Positions 5,630-6,548 of a DNA stretch of 6,548 nt are shown piece after piece. Within the stretch, counting starts at the first letter, position 1. Each line of letters begins with the position of its first letter. Origin of the DNA: Chloroflexia bacterium (GTDB lineage: Bacteria > Chloroflexota > Chloroflexia > Thermomicrobiales > UBA6265); the NCBI GenBank assembly GCA_013696265.1, contig JACCYX010000170.1, positions 1 to 6,548 on the forward strand, in the 5' to 3' direction. Both the position numbers and the translations under genes were made by a program. The notes below the pieces were generated by a model, which saw only the letters and a list, made by a program, of their open reading frames with translations, ran no database searches and had not been told where the DNA came from.

Positions 5630-6544
5630 CTATGGATTGTACTCGGCGCCGCCGGTGCCGTCGGACTTCGGTTCGCCCGGCCCAATCGCGATCGCGTCGT
5701 TGCCCTGGGAGGCGATCACGTCGAGATACCGGTCCCAACTGACCCGGTATTGCCAGGGGCGGATCTCGTTGGTCGTCGTCGGGCCGAGCGGGTCGCGGAC
5801 GATGACATCCTCGTCGTTGAAGCCCATCACGACCAGCGCGTGATCGTTGGTGAGGACCACGGGAAACTCGTCGCCGTCGGGGCAGAGCCAGGTGGTCGGG
5901 TCCCAATCCAGCATGTCCACGGTCGACTTGAAGAAGACCGGTTGACCCGCGAGCAGGGCGGTTTCGGTCGTTAATCGGTCGGGTGTTTCGGTCACCGGCA
6001 GCTCGACGGCGTCGAAGACCTTGCGGACAGCGGTGGTTCGGGCCCGCGCCAGCAGGTTCTCGCGGTAATCGCCAGAATACATCTCCTCGATGTCGCCGCC
6101 GTAAACGACAAAGCCGCTGACCGTTTCTTCCCAATACGGTTCGATCGAGAGATCATGTCCCACGATGTCGAGCTGCTCGTCAAGGGTCATCTGGTGCCCA
6201 TAGGCCGTGAGCACAATCCAGGACGAGTCGAACTCGCACGTGTAGCTGAAATCCTGGCCCTCCTTGATCGGAACCTGGATGTAGGCGTCCCAGATGCGGT
6301 TGTCGGCGAGGGTGGGTCCGGTCTCGGAAGCAGGTTGACCGACGACCTGACCGAGGTCGGTGGTGGCCTCCATCGCCGTGATGTAGGTGAAGGGATCCAT
6401 GCGCTGGGCCGCGCTGTTTCGAACGAGCGCGGATGCGCCCGCGAACGCGAGTCCGGCCCCGGCCGTCAGGCGGAGCAAGCCGCGTCGGGTGAGTGGTACA
6501 CCGGAGCCAATGGAGCGGGTGCGATGGTGCGTGGAGGGGATCAT
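5630..6544 (-). CDS. Tat-exported papain-like (C39-type) cysteine peptidase homologue
   Basis: This 304-residue protein has a twin-arginine signal: TRRGLLRL at 19-26, a hydrophobic, alanine-rich stretch to about 40, and a probable cleavage after SAA at 46. The mature part resembles C39-like/papain-fold peptidases. Gln97 lies six residues before Cys103, the papain-type oxyanion-hole spacing, in GQDFSYTCEFDSSWIVLTAYG-like context. The conserved helix after the cysteine ends in YG. The His segment is DHALVVMGFNDEDV (234-247) with His235, followed by VRDPLG with Asp251 as the third catalytic residue. Cys221 could form a disulfide or be free. The protein should act outside the cytoplasm, cleaving or transferring peptides; the substrate is unknown and no peptide precursor gene is nearby. 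The ATG at 6544-6542 leaves only four bases of upstream sequence, so its ribosome binding site and any longer N-terminus cannot be checked. The signal peptide's normal length supports this start. Confidence 0.75.
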   Translation of the reverse strand: MIPSTHHRTRSIGSGVPLTRRGLLRLTAGAGLAFAGASALVRNSAAQRMDPFTYITAMEATTDLGQVVGQPASETGPTLADNRIWDAYIQVPIKEGQDFSYTCEFDSSWIVLTAYGHQMTLDEQLDIVGHDLSIEPYWEETVSGFVVYGGDIEEMYSGDYRENLLARARTTAVRKVFDAVELPVTETPDRLTTETALLAGQPVFFKSTVDMLDWDPTTWLCPDGDEFPVVLTNDHALVVMGFNDEDVIVRDPLGPTTTNEIRPWQYRVSWDRYLDVIASQGNDAIAIGPGEPKSDGTGGAEYNP

Positions 6545-6548
6545 GGTG

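Noticed and set aside
5445..6134. Upstream extension of the chaB frame to 301 residues
   Set aside because: ChaB homology begins exactly at the ATG at 5444 with a strong ribosome binding site. The extension crosses non-coding repeats and overlaps the peptidase-like gene in another frame with shadow-type composition.

Overview
The window is GC-rich (about two thirds by eye). It carries one long rightward cluster, most of it a tripartite tricarboxylate transporter (TTT), facing two leftward genes. High GC, GC-rich codon use, two Tat-type signal peptides and a GTCATTCCGA/GAGGAATCTT inverted repeat would fit an uncultured Chloroflexota bacterium of the Thermomicrobia type. This is an inference, not an identification; no ribosomal or other marker gene is present.

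Layout. Positions 2-385 hold the 3' end of an unrecognised rightward gene. Positions 386-595 form a 210-base non-coding gap with an extended -10-like promoter candidate and a perfect 10+10 inverted repeat that would lie in a long leader. The TTT genes follow: tctC (596-1642, exported substrate-binding protein), a 173-base spacer with a long imperfect palindrome and a second compact hairpin, tctB (1816-2373, small membrane subunit) and tctA (2405-3922, large membrane subunit). Two tightly spaced genes come next: a 92-residue protein with two predicted membrane helices (3944-4222) and a Tat-type exported six-repeat kelch beta-propeller (4227-5228). On the opposite strand lie a ChaB-family protein (5229-5444), whose stop codon abuts the kelch stop with no intervening base, a 185-base repeat-bearing spacer, and a Tat-type exported papain-like/C39-type cysteine peptidase homologue (5630-6544).

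How they may work together. TctC captures an organic anion outside the membrane and delivers it to TctA/TctB, which import it using an ion gradient. The small membrane protein and kelch protein follow tctA by 21 and 4 bases, each with a good Shine-Dalgarno site, so they are probably co-expressed with the transporter. A kelch propeller on the outer face of the membrane could bind or convert the ligand before uptake, by analogy with NanM and sialic-acid transport; this is speculative. The leftward pair is probably unrelated: ChaB is a small protein linked to cation transport or stress, and the peptidase-like protein acts outside the cytoplasm.

Most of the window is a recognisable transporter operon. 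The least explained parts are the transporter-kelch-small-membrane-protein combination, the palindrome between tctC and tctB, and the repeats between the two leftward genes.
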